Under the pieces are notes generated by a model, which saw nothing but the letters and a program-made list of their open reading frames with translations, made no database searches and was not told the DNA's origin. From Luidia sarsii (lineage: Eukaryota; Echinodermata; Asteroidea; Paxillosida; Luidiidae), in assembly GCA_949987565.1 (NCBI GenBank), contig OX465110.1, forward strand, positions 7,246,018-7,310,017: DNA of 64,000 nucleotides, in the 5' to 3' direction. The translations under genes were made by a program, and so were the position numbers. Shown here one piece after another: positions 19,201-31,802 of the stretch; positions within the stretch are counted from its first letter, which is position 1, and each line of letters opens with the position of its first letter.

Positions 19201-19925
19201 GTGTGATAATAAAAACCAATTAAAACAAAATACAGTAATTGTAAATAATTGCCAAAATATAGCTAACAAGTAAATCAAATAATTATATTCAGAATCTTTA
19301 TTGTATAAACAAAAATATTGAACGAGAATAAGTAAAATTAATGAATGAAATAAATTAGATGAAACTTTATTTTTTTTCAACATGAAATTAGGATCGGAAT
19401 ATCTGGGGAGGACAATTCTAGAATGCCTGAGTAATGGGGTCTGTAACTGAACAGATAATCACGTAAAGAGTTGATGAGGGCTTTAGGGGGCACGTTCAAG
19501 GCAAAGGTCTCGAACTTCGGAGGAAAGTGAATTACCCCCTGAATACAAACCAACTTGAAGGGGGGTTCGAGTCGAAATCACCCTTTAAGCAACACAAACG
19601 GAAAGACCGCCCCCGTTTTGTAGAATCCGAATGCATCTTTTATAGGCCTCCCCGCCCCTATGTTGCATTATAGACCGAGGCCATGATTCACTGGGGAAAC
19701 AGATTATGGCTCGAGGAACAGAGGGGGTGGGGGGTCGCAGAATGAGGGGGTGGGGAGACCCGACCGCAAGGATCAAAGGAGACCGCCCGCTGCAGCCTCT
19801 CGCGGGGCCGGCCGGTAGGTGACCCACCGCTGCCGGACGACGCGCGGGTACCAGCTGCCAGGTGCGAACCTTCAGGGAGCTCTTCACAGAGCGAACAGGG
19901 TCTTTCCCTCTAGTGCCGATCCCTC
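19201..19925. other. AT-rich then GC-rich unique sequence, nothing recognised
   Basis: An AT-rich half (19201-19390) with no repeats recognised, then a G-rich half with short minus-strand frames lacking support. Confidence 0.4.
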
Positions 19926-20222
19926 AGCATCTGTTTCTCAGTCACTCAATCTCGCTCTCTCTGTCTCATTGCATCTGTCATTCTGTCTCCCACTCTGCCT
20001 GTCTCTCTTTCACTCTCTCTGCCTCTGTCAGTCTCTCCCCCTCTCTGTCTGTCTCCCTTCCTTATTTCTCTACCTCTGTCTGTCTCTCTCCCTCTGTATG
20101 TCAGTCTTTCAGCCTTTTCTCTCCCCTCCCCCCTCTCCATCTCTCTCCTCTCCCTCCCTCTCCTCCCTCCCGTCCCTTCTCTTCCTCCCTTCCTCGCCCC
20201 TCTCCCTTCTGCCTCTGTCATG
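19926..20222 (+). repeat. CT-rich imperfect microsatellite
   Basis: CTCTGTCTCN and CTCTCTGCCTCTGTCA units in irregular tandem; related units reappear at 20340-20460. Confidence 0.85.
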
Positions 20223-20339
20223 ACGAGCCCTGAACCAGGAAGACACGTAATAATTGCGAATGCACCTCGATCGCGATGCGGCTGGTCAATAATTTAATAA
20301 CCTGTGGAGAATGACCGCCTGCGTGTCACTGGTTGTTCC

Positions 20340-20460
20340 ATGTCTCTCTTCCACTCTCCCTGCCTCTGTCATTCTCTCTCTGTCTCCCCCTCTCTGTCTG
20401 TCTCCCTTGTACAATTATTTCTCTACCTCGGCCTGTCTCTCTGTCTGTCCACCATCACCA
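20340..20460 (+). repeat. CT-rich imperfect microsatellite, second block
   Basis: Shares TCTCTCTTCCACTCTC, CCTGCCTCTGTC and CTGTCTCCC phrases with 19926-20222, suggesting a local duplication. Confidence 0.7.
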
Positions 20461-20544
20461 TCAGATTTATCTTAATCATTGCCATTTACTTGTATTTGAT
20501 TGGGTTTTTTTATACTAAAGTTACTAAGTTTACTATAGTTTTTA

Positions 20545-21110
20545 AAATTTAGTGGGCCTGACGTTTCGATCCTAGCAGAACCTTTCTCAAAGGCAGAGTG
20601 ACAAGGACAAAACAGATACATGTACACGAAGGAAGGGGGAGAGAGTGAATAGGACACGGATGAGAAACAAAGGACAAAGAGTGAAGCTGGTAGGGAGAGA
20701 TCAAAGGGAAGGGCAAGGGGTAGGGTAGGGATTAGTGAGAGGAGGGGGAAAGATCAAAGAGAAGGGCAAGGAGTAGGGTAGGGATTAGTGAGAAGAGGGG
20801 GAAAGATCAAAGAGAGAAGTGTGAAGGACTGAACACAAAAGAAGGATTATCAGAAAGCTGCATGGTGTTAGTCATTGCCCTCGTGGATGTTGAGACCATG
20901 TGGTTGAATACTCCGAAGACGCTTCATCCACATTTTCTCACGGCTAAGACGGACAGCATTACTACGGTGACCAAGTGATTCTATGCCCAGTACACAAATA
21001 TCTGATATGATCTGTACACTCATATCTGATATGTAAGTGATACCCAACAGGGGTGTCTATTTTACCGGTTTTGATAGTAGACCTATGGCCATAGATCGGT
21101 TACTATAGTT
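20545..21110 (-). mobile_element. PLE 3' end with GIY-YIG remnant
   Basis: On the minus strand an uninterrupted stretch encodes LGIESLGHRSNAVRLSREK, MWMKRLRSIQPHGLN and IHEGND before a stop (about 20870-20990). The CT-rich UTR and the R1 hairpin follow (CTAGGATCGAAACGTCAGGC in reverse at about 20555). This is the best-preserved endonuclease C-terminus of the family in the window. There is a local duplication of the UTR (AGATCAAAGGGAAGGGCAAG then AGATCAAAGAGAAGGGCAAG). Confidence 0.7.
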
Positions 21111-21507
21111 TGCTATTTATTCACCACCTATAGGACTTGAGGAACAGGCTTTTGAGTCAGAGTGTTTTGCACTTTTGTTCCTCCTGGCCATCTTAGATTG
21201 AATTGTCCTTACTCTGCTTGTTTACTCCTTCCCTCTTACCCTCCTCCCCAATCTGTTCCCCTTCATCCCCAGTCCTGCCCCATCTCTCCCCCTTCTCATC
21301 CTGACCTATCACATCTATGATACATGTGCATAGTATTCTCCTCGTTTGGTATTTTTTCATCAATTTATCTCCCATCTTTTATTTCCATGATATAGACTGT
21401 ATGACCTTTCTCACCTTGAATGTATACTTCTTGTTTGTTTTCCTTGGCTGAATAAGTAATAATAATAATAATAATAGCCCCCTCTGCCTTACTTCTCTCT
21501 TCCTTCA

Positions 21508-21555
<48 letters not shown>

Positions 21556-21705
21556 TCTCTCCAGATTTGGTGAGGCCTTCACAGGTACCTATGGTGAACT
21601 TCATGAAGTCAACTGTCGTTACTCTTACTGGAGTGGGGGCGCCCTGCAGCCATTTTTAAAATGCCGTATACGTGTACATGTGCATGTACATGTCTAGTAA
21701 ATGGG
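21111..21705. other. Unique sequence with short CT and ATA microsatellites
   Basis: No gene recognised. It contains a (AAT)n run near 21458 and a (CT)n run at 21517-21560. Confidence 0.5.
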
Positions 21706-21850
21706 TAACAGGTAAACTCGTACCTTGGCCAACTCGTACCTTGGCCAACTCGTACCTTTGCCGTAGCTTTGCCAACTCGTGCCGTCGCTAATGCAATGTC
21801 ATACAACTCGTACCATTGGCAATTCGTATACAAGTACTGTACAATATACA
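21706..21850 (+). repeat. Tandem CAACTCGTACC units, fragment of mini-foldback family
   Basis: AACTCGTACCTTGGC repeats in direct orientation (about 21715, 21731, 21747) and decays into CAACTCGTGCC and CAATTCGTA. The same unit forms both ends of 25796-26390. Only one end is visible here. Confidence 0.6.
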
Positions 21851-21863
21851 ATGTATACCTTTG

Positions 21864-22190
21864 GTTAAAGGCCCTATACAACATTGGGAAGATCGGAAAA
21901 CATCGATGTCTACATAAATTCCTTCTTATTTACACAGTTTGTAGATGGCCATAATAGAATCCTCATGTTGAAATCTTACGGTCCGGGATGCTGTAGTTTT
22001 CGAGAAATAGTCACTCAAACACCGACATTATTTTTGATCTCGAGAAGTCAATAAATCCGTTTTTCGGGCGATTCGTTGAATGCTGCCCTCACACGACCGT
22101 TATAAAAGATTGTCATTCTTTTTTGGTCAACGGCCGCAGTTTGTCCGAAAAAAAATGTGCTAGTGCACACACAGGTGTCGGAATTTAGCC
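21864..22190 (+). mobile_element. Diverged relative of the 62584-62952 TTAA element
   Basis: Begins AAAGGCCCTATACAACATTG, AAGATCGGAAAACA and later shares TCGTTGAATGCTGC and interior words with 62584-62952. The right terminus is not recognisable. Confidence 0.5.
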
Positions 22191-23000
22191 TGCAGTATTG
22201 GAATGGAAGGTCCTGATCCTTAGTCACATCTGTTTTCCTTCCTGCCCTGCATTTGCTGGTATGATTATTTGTATCGTCAGTAGGTATCTACTAAGATGCA
22301 AACAACAACTACATTGTAGTCGTGAACCCAGTTACCGCGGCACGATGATCACTCATTATATGCAGCTTTATAAAGATCATATCACGAATTCATATTCTGT
22401 TGTCATTTTTGGAAGGTTTTAATGGATTAATTTCCGACGCAGGCTCGTATAGGCCTACTCTGCGCCGACGGAACCCCCTCGCACTGCAAATTACAAAACA
22501 TGTTTTTGTATTTACGATTGAAGATTAACCATTGAATCACGAAGTGGCAAGTAATGTGAGTCATCACTCATCAGCTCGAGTAGAGGAGAAAACGCTTCGC
22601 CTCGTGGAAATAATCAAACAACCGATTAAACTGGACGGCGCATGATAAAGACCGGGCCGCACGAGGTTGGGCCACGGTACGAAAACAGGAGGCGGGTTGA
22701 AAAGGGAGGGGGGACCCGTCTTAGCGCTAAGGTGCGACTGTGAGCCCCATATCCGATACCTGCACCCTTGACTGGCTTTGAATTCCAATTAAGTGGCAAT
22801 GTTTTCCAAATAATCACCTTTGTCGGTGTATGGCAAACGAAAGCTCGGCCTTTCATCTCGGCCCCTTGCCGCCCGAGAGTAAAAAGGAGGTCCAGGCTGC
22901 GACGCAAAGGCGTGAAAATTCTATGAATATTTTAATGGAAAGACCGAAATGTATAGGTTTTTTTTCTCTCTCTCTCATGCTCTCTCTCGTCTTTTTTTCT
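22191..23000. other. Upstream region of nkd, nothing specific
   Basis: Unique sequence, becoming GC-richer towards the gene. No coding frame supported. Confidence 0.4.
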
Positions 23001-23993
23001 TTTCACGAGAGGCTTGTGTAAGAACGCGGAGATAATGTTTCTCTTATTTGGCTAATCGCAGCGGAGTGATTTGTCCGCGGGGCCGATAAATCGTCGTGAA
23101 CTGATGGGATCGCTCGGCGTGAAGTGACGGAAACTCGGCCCCGGCATCGGTACAAGCGGCTGATGTTTGCCGTGTGATTCATTGGGGATTGCGCCCGCGT
23201 GCCAATAATGTTGTGAGTGTCGGTTCCCCCCGGGTGTTTATTCGGAGGTCGTGCCCCTTTTTTTATCGGTACAACTTCCGAAAAAAAAAAGTTTGGCAAT
23301 ATGCAAACCGCCAGTGTTAAATAAACATCGGGAATACTCATACAGGGGCGGAGCGCATGGGGGGTAAGGGGAACAGGTGTCGCGCTTAATTAATTGGCTG
23401 ATTACAGGTCACCCCCAAAACACACAGGCGGCTTTTGTTCCAATCAGAATCGGTTACTGCCAAAGCGCCGCCCTTTGTGTCGATGATTGACAGCCGAATG
23501 GCTCCGCCTGCTTTTCCTGGATAAGTCCCCCGGGCCAGAGTGCTGGTGCCCGGAGATGCAGCGTGCAAACATGACGCGTTCGGCGGCGTGTTACCAGCGT
23601 AAAGTATACACCAGCACAAGCGCCACTGCTGCTCCACGCACTGCCGTCGGTGCGTGCATGCAATTTCTGTTTGTACACACGACCAGATAATAGTTCTCGC
23701 ACCGAAGCCGCAACAACATGGACCCGAGTATGGCCGAGAAAAGCTCAGTAAATCGCGGATAGACAGCCGTGCGGACTTCCCAAACGCAACTGAGCGGCTC
23801 CGATGATTCTGATCTCCAGTGCCCGAGTGGAGAGGAGTCCGTGCACCGCGTCGATTTTCTCTGGACCGCATCTATCTCGCGTTCTCGGCAAAGCTTGCCC
23901 TTGCTCTATGGTGGAGCGATACAGCAGGACACGCTACCCGGACTGGGCTTGATGGTAGGCCAGCACCAGTCAGCAGCGCTTCAGAGTTCAGAG
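23001..23993 (+). promoter_or_regulatory. Putative nkd promoter / 5' leader region
   Basis: GC- and CpG-rich kilobase directly before the nkd start codon, with a CCAAT box (TTCCAATCAG, 23440-23444). No clear TATA box. The nkd frame is open upstream to an ATG at 23769, so an N-terminally extended reading is possible, but the MGxxxSKH context at 23994 argues for the downstream start. The transcription start cannot be placed from sequence. Confidence 0.4.
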
Positions 23994-24021
23994 ATGGGAA
24001 AAACGCAGAGCAAACACATCG
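23994..24021 (+). CDS. nkd: nkd exon 1, coding part (myristoylation-type N-terminus)
   Basis: Encodes MGKTQSKHI plus one base (phase 1) before donor ATCG|GTAATG. Gly2 with Ser6 and Lys7 fits an N-myristoylation signal, known to target Nkd proteins to membranes. The start was chosen because of this motif, although an in-frame ATG lies at 23769. The donor is acceptable but not strong. The following intron (24022-27503) begins with T and G homopolymers. Confidence 0.75.
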
Positions 24022-27000
24022 GTAATGACCTCCCTAAACTAAGCTTCGGCCTGGATGGAGTTTGTCTTGTGCGGTCTGGCCTTCGCCTTCGGCGTCCTTG
24101 TCACGGTTCTACTTCTCTTGCTTCTTTTCTTCTTCTTCTTTTTTTTTTTTGGGGGGGGGGGGGGCGGGGGGTTAGGGGTTGTGGGGGGGGGGGGTGCGTC
24201 GAAATTGGAATACACCTGTACCATGATTCATGAACGATGTGCAGCGCTTGGAAACGTATTATGGCAGACGGCATATCGGTGTTTTTTATTATTATTATTT
24301 AGCAGGGCCTGTTCGGTGTGGGTTATATTTTTCAATACTGCACAGGAATTTAAGGGTATGCTCAGACCATCAATTTCTATTTTCATGTGTGCAGGCTTTT
24401 CTCATAAAGTGTTATTTATTATGATTAGATGTGATATTTCCCTTGAAAAACTGACAAATGCTATTTTTAGACATAGAGTGGGCAAGATTGTAATTTGTTT
24501 GTAGTTCAGTGTCTGTTAAGTTTTCTGTTTTTACAGTGAGGAAATGACAACCTTAGTGTCATTTTTATTGTGGGACTAAGTATTGTCAGTTATCCATGAT
24601 TTTTTTTCTGAATTAACTGCATTCCTAAACTGCTTTTTGCGTCGATGTTCTGGTTAATATGGGGGAGGGGGGTGGATAATGTCAGTGTGTCCGACTGGAG
24701 AGTGCGGACCTTCTGAAGGTCATATTTCTGTTTATTTATGGGAAATGGGTGGATTATCTTTTCTGGCACTTTGCAATGTAAACAAACGCAGCATAACTGT
24801 GACCAGCACACCTAGCACGTAGGGCGCTAAGATACTGGAGTTGTTTGGACTGTCCTTTCACACTGAGCACACCCCTCTCAAATGCTTACAAAGCACCGCA
24901 TTACAAGACAGGTATTTGTCAGCTTTACCTGTAATTTTTGGGGCTGTGCAACTTGATGTCAGCAGTAGGTCTTGGACTAAGCTGCCTCAAAACTTAGCGG
25001 CTTTGTATCATTATCATTCTTGCTCATTCTATGTCTAGACATATAATTTTTGGGTTTGCAACAGCTGCAGATGTGCTGGTAACTTCTTGGGAAGCCTGTC
25101 TCAGTGTCTATTGCACAAAGTCCTTTTTTTGCACCGATCCAACAGAATGGCTCTAACCACAAAATGTGTCAAATTGTCAAATCTATTGCGGTGTGTTATA
25201 ATTGTTGTGAAGAGAGAGAGAGGAGAGAGATACACATGTCTGTACAGTCTGTCTCTCTGGGCTCGACTCCATAGGGATGTTTCCATTGTCCAAATATTCA
25301 CGGTTTGAATCACTATCTCAAAAAACTTCACACAGGCCAAAAAATCACAACGCAAAAAAAAATATCATGAGCCAATTGTGGTTAGCAGTTGTGGTCAAAT
25401 GGTGGATGTGTCCTTGAGGAGGACCCATGCAGGGAGACATTTAAACAAGCATGGCACTCATGTCAGTCAGAGTGTCAGCGGTGCATTGTGGGATTAAAAA
25501 AAATGTGTGATTCAGCGGAGCGTTCCCACACACATTACGTCGTGAATAAACATGATTATTTAGAAAAGTCTCTCTATTGGTCGAGTCCCAATCACAATTT
25601 AGTCGCGTTTATTGTGTCCACACACATACAAGTGGAGTTTGAATCGCGATTCAAATAACCATGTTGTTTATTTGGGACAGTGGAAATGGCCCTTATGAGA
25701 ATGGGAATTTATCAGGGTAACTTTTCAATGATCAAAGTAATGGAACACTGAATGGGAGAATTATTTAGTTTAGAAATTGCAATTTTTGCTGGTAACAGGT
25801 CAACTCGTACCTTGGTCAACTCGTACCTTCATTTAAGTCAACTCGTACCTTGGTCAATTAATACACATCTATAGGGAAAAACTTCAAAAAATTTAGTGAA
25901 ATAAAATTTATTGGAAACATTTTAGAGAAAAGCACAAAAGTAACGAAATTACTACAATTATATATAATGACATAAAATTTCATGGAAAAATTTAGGATAA
26001 AAGCATGAAATTAACAAAATTGATATGCATCTAGGCAAAGCATTCTTGAAACAACTTAAAAATCCCACAATGCATTATTCACGCAAAAAACACCGTGTGT
26101 GTCCACCCCCCCCCCAAAAAAAATCTCACACCACATTAACAATTATATCCAACGTAAAAACCCACTCATAGCGAATAAATTACCAAAACCCACCGTCTAG
26201 CGATGACAATACCCAAACACCACGCATCGATCATATTATCCATCGATATTATCCAACGCGAAACTCTCCACACATTAAAACTATCGAAGGTACGAGTTGA
26301 CTTAACTGACGATACGAGTTGACCAAGGTATGAGTTGACCAAGGTACAAGTTGACCTAGGTATGAGTTGACCAAGGTACAAGTTGACCTGGAACCTTCTT
26401 GCTTGGGTGATGGAGTGGGGGGGGGGTACACGTAACTGTATGTGTTGTAGACCTGTTGTAGATCCTGGTAAGCAATTTGATTGCCGTTCATACCCAAGTC
26501 ACTTGAAACCTTGCATCCAGCATTTTTCTGATGGGTTCTTTTGCTGTGCAGAATGCTATCTGGTCGTGCTGAGTCTGACTTTGGTGGTTGACCGGTCAAG
26601 TTAAGTGTACAGAAGTATGAAAAAATGGTTGCAAACTGCTTACTGACTGAATTGACCAAGGAGCAGTAATTAAAAATAAGGAGAGCCTGGTGTTTTGATC
26701 CGAGCAGGACCTTTCTCAAAGTCACCTTTGAGAAAAGCCTAAGTTAAGCTGTCTGATTGTGGCAGCTCATCAAAACGGGACTCCGATATGGAAAGATATG
26801 GATACAGAATTTGGGTAAGCAGTGGCTTGTGTGCGAAGTGACCAATTTTGACTGACGCTACCTTTGTTTGATTGCAGGTTTCTCAACATTGGGCCTTGCT
26901 AATGGGAGCACAAAAAGACGGGAAAATCCAGAAGGTACATGTATGGGCCAGTGTGATCTATGTCATTGACTTTATAGCACTAAGCAATATTCCTTCTCAC

Positions 27001-30000
27001 AGCCAATTTCTTGATGTTCCCCCCCAAAAAAGTTGTGCTTCCTATTACATGGCATCTGAAAATAGGGTATGTAGGTTTTTTTTTTTAGGGTGAGTTGTGT
27101 ACTGATCAAAATAGGGTCTGTCGGGAAACACACTCCCCCCCCCCCCAAAAAAAAAAAAAATTATGGTCTTGCTGTCAAAAATAGGGTCGTCCGGGAAAAC
27201 TTTTTTTTGGGTCGCCTCAGTTCAATATTAATGTGTTCACAATGTGGTGGCTTTTGCCTCCTGCCTTACAGTGTATATGCGAATGACAAGCAACCCACTA
27301 AAAATGGCGGGCCATTTTGAAAGACTGGTTAAGACCGAGATCTGGTTTGGGTCAACCCCTTGCTCGGCCATTTTGAACAAGGGGCCGATGCTAGTTAGAG
27401 GAACTGGGGAGATTGAGAACAATGTTTGCTCTGCATCTGTGCGTGCGTGCGCGTGGCATTTCTCATAACCTCTCTTCTCTGGCTTCCTTTCCTCGGTGAC
27501 CAGGAGGCTACGTCCTGAGTGGCTGCATCAACAACCAGTTCCAGGAGTCGGAGGAGTCGCTGTGGCACTCCAAGGTTGCCCTGCTTGGCTCCACCGACTC
27601 GTCGGAGAAGCGCATGTTCCACCTGAATCCAGTGCAGGTAAGAATCCTGCCTCTTTGTGTGCCTCACACTGGTCATGCACATCCCCCTTGTAGTCCACAG
27701 ATTTACATGTACATGAACCTGATTTTCACAAACGTACCTTGTGGAAATGATCATTTGCTAAGATGACAGACTGACATGTCCCTGGGCAGTGATGACGTTT
27801 TGGCACAGCCAGTAGAAGTCCAAGTTTGGCAGCGACACCCATTGATAAACACTAATGGGCCGTCTCATTAACTTCCTGATGTTATTGATTTGTGCAGGGG
27901 AGGGGCTCCTGCTTTGTGCATTAGGTGTACACGTGATTTGGTACGTGCTGACCCAAGCTGTGCGTCAGTGAAAGTACATGTACATGTATGCCAGTGTAAC
28001 GTGATCTCAAAGCTGGGTAGTGACGCAGACACTGCGTCACATTGATGATAGCCTTGTTGTGTTTCTGGCTAAAAAATCTGGTGACTCTCTTTGAAGTTGA
28101 CCGGTCTCCATTACCTGCAGAGATGCCAACTTATTTGTTCCTCTTTTATTGACCTTGTTACAGCGTTACGGTAAACAACCGAAATGTTACCGAAAACCCC
28201 AAAAATCACCCCATTATTATTCCAGTCCATGTTTGGTTTTGGTAGTAAAATAAATGGTACTTTTTTGTAGCTTAACCGTCTCGCTAATACTTCTGGAAGT
28301 ATTGGGGTTGGCATCTCTGAACCTTAGCTGGCTTGCTTCAAAAAATTAGATACGTGTAGTTTTAGTTTAATGATGTGGTAGCTCACATGAAATAATTCCA
28401 GTAGCCCCAGTGCTCCATTTTCAAGCAACGAGGACGTTATTCCTAATTCTTATGCAGCTTGTGTGTGATGCAGAGGTTGAGTGGATTTGACCATCGCAGC
28501 TTGGTGACCAGTTGACCATTGCTCCGGTCTCGTGGTCAGAGTGAGACCTCAGTCTCTGATGAAGTCAGAGCTGAGGAATGTGAACGCTTCTCCAATGAGT
28601 GAGAATGCCACTTCAAGTGTTCTTAAGACCTCTACCCCTGACATCCTTTGGGTTGGAATGTAATTGGAGTGTAAAGTCAAGTAAAGGTTTTATGGTGACC
28701 ACTGGGCAGTTGTATCACTTACCTGTGAGAAAGGGCCATTAAAGTCCGTCCATATGGCAGCTGAGTGTTGAGAAGAACTCCCATATTATTGCATGCCCAC
28801 AAATGCCCACATATAACAAAGTTCTGCTTCCTCTTGACTTCAGTCAGTGTATCATGGAGCAATAGTTTTGCCACGAGAAAGAACGAAGAAGTTGTCTCCA
28901 AGTACAGTGTACTACAAACAATGTCACACACTGCTCAATGGCTCGGAATAATCACAGTTCACATAATAATTTTGATATACATGTAATTCAAACTCCAATA
29001 ATAGTTTTAGGGTAATGTACATTACATTTATGATGTTTCATTACTGCAGCGGGGGGGGGGGGGGGGGGGTCTCAGAGGCCAAAGGGCCTTCTGTGCCCAA
29101 ATCCTACCCCATTCAATTAACCTGACTACTAGTATGAGCTCCCTGGAAGTCACTGGTGCTGCCATAAACTGGACACTCAGAAAAGCCAGGCTCTGATGTG
29201 AAAGCCGGCGCAAGTGATCATCTTGGCTTCGGAGTGCAAATCAGCCTGACTACAGGGCCATTGCTAAGAACTGTCCCCAAGGACACGATTATTTTGATCA
29301 TGTTTCAAACTTACTCCACTTTTTGTTTGCGTCCATTTTTTGTTTGTGAACATTGGTATTAGTGGGATATGAGTCGCGATTCAGACTTCACTTTCCACTT
29401 TTCTAAATAATCCCATTTATTAAGCCGTGTCCGCACTGGACTTATTTTTTACCAAGCCCGTGGGTAACATTCCAATGGGTAAATCTTCCATGCATCCGCA
29501 TTTGGACTATTCGACTCGGGTAAACTAACCGAGACGATCGGTAAAACTAACCAACTGGCGCAAACAAATGCATGAGGGCACTTTCGTGGTGATCTTTCAC
29601 CAGATGTTTGTACACAATCTACCGGCCGTGTGTGTACATTATGTACAGTACATGTGCATGTACTGTAGTCAAGTTGTAGTCACGTTGCTACCCCACGCCC
29701 GCACGAGTCTTGTGTACAGGGACGTACACGTCACGTGGTATCGAGGCAATGCGGGGCGCCGGACCGGATGTGGTTTTTTACCGAGTCGTTTACCGAGATG
29801 TTGTGTTCGGATTGGACTTTTCGGCTCGGTTAAACTGACCTGGTCAATTTAACTAGGCAGAAGTTGGTCGGTTAAACTACATATGTACCCATTTGAGTCG
29901 GGTAAGTTACCTGGAAGGAAAACTTCCTGGGCTGTCCGCACTGGACTTAAAATGGTCAATTCACCCATTTGCTTGGTTACTTTACCCATTTTAAGTCCAG

Positions 30001-31767
30001 TGCGGACGCGGCTTTAGCCTGCTGAATCTCATTTGTGTTTTTAATCCCACAATGCACTGCTGTTGCTCAGGAAGTGCTGTGCTTGTTTACGTGTAGGTAT
30101 GTCTCACTCAGACTCCCTGCATGGGCCACCCTCAAGGACACATGCACCTGATTTGACCACATTTGGGTCGCAGTTTTTGAGCCGCAGTTTTTTGGCCTGT
30201 GTGCATGCGAGCAAAAAAAAACCCACTGGTTTTTTAACCCACTGGTTTTTTGCACAATGGGAACGGACCTATCTTGTCCCTGTCGCTGATTCCCCCCTCT
30301 CTCTCTGGCAAAATATGCCAGTCATTCTGGGTAGGAGAAACTTCAAATGGAACTTCCCCCTTCCTCTCTTCCCCCAATGACTACTAAATGACTGGATGGC
30401 AACCTTAGAATCTCAGGGGCAAGTGGCACATCTAACTCCAACAATGTGGGACTCATTCAGTGCCAGCACTGAATGACCACATCCCCAATAAACGATATCT
30501 CTTCTCAATATCTAGTCAAATCTAAAGAGAGAGACTGTAGATGTGGCTGGAATTTTATGACTGGGAGGCTATCAGTATCAGCCTCCCTCCCCCTGCCCCC
30601 AGAAAAAAACCGGAAAAAAAATCAGGAATCTGGTTGCTTTCAGTGTCCCCTGGTGAGGATTTTGTAGCCCGGGATATAAAAGTCATGTTGGAGACTTGGA
30701 GGAAAAACGGTTTGAATTGGTGAGGTCTTAAGGCCGGCCGCACACAAGAGCTATCTAGTGTGTAATACAAGGAATCCCCATCCCATTGGTGTGCCAGAGT
30801 TGACTGTGTACTGGCTTTGTTTTGTGCGCAAAGACATGGGGAAATGATTGCCGCAATCTGCGCAGTTTGCTTTTTGCAAAGGAGCTGCAGCTATGTTGCC
30901 TTGGTGGTGGTGGGCGGGGGGGGGGGGGGGGGGGTGAGGGAGGGGAAGGTCGCAAGGCTGGATTTCATTGATCGACCAGCTGTGGGCCATTTCAAGCTTA
31001 GAATTGGATCAGCCAGTAGTAAGAGCAGATCCAACCTGCAGACTGCAATGGCAATTATGACACAGGATCAGAAGCAGGATGCAGGTGCATGTACTGTACA
31101 CATCAGAGGTTGATTCTTTAGTGCCAGTAGATATCAGGAACGTTTCCACTGTCCCAAATGAGCACGATGATTTGGATCACAATTTATATCGCCAAAAAAA
31201 AGTTGTTGAATCACGATTCAAATCATAATTATTTGCACAGTGGGAACGGTCAGACTAGTGGCCCAAAACAGTTAAAATATTGTTTTAGTGTTAGTAATGT
31301 GATACAGTATGCATACACTGTACATGTACTTTATGTACCTTTGCACTAACCCCCTTGAAGTGAATGCTCATTTGTGGCCTGCAGTACATATCAAACAACT
31401 CCTTCTACTGAGCTTAAGACTCCATGTGCAGCAAGATTCGTTCTGCACAATGCACTTAACGTGATACTGGCCACCCCCTCCACAGGTCTGCTCACGATCA
31501 CAGAGAGAGGTGATAACAGGAGCACAGGTGCCATTTGCTTTTTGCTTCATCCCAGGCAGACATCCCTCCCGCCTTCCTCCCTCACCTGTGTCCAGGCAAG
31601 CCCCCCCCCTCACATTCATTCACTGGGTAGTGGGACATTAGCCCTGCCACTGTGGTGTCCCTAGGGGCCAAGGTGGTGTGGGTCTTTTCTCTCTCTCTCT
31701 CTCTCGCTCTATCTCTCTCTCTCTCCCCCCTCTCTCTCTCTCTCTCTCTCCCTCTCTCTCCCTCTCC

Positions 31768-31802
<35 letters not shown>

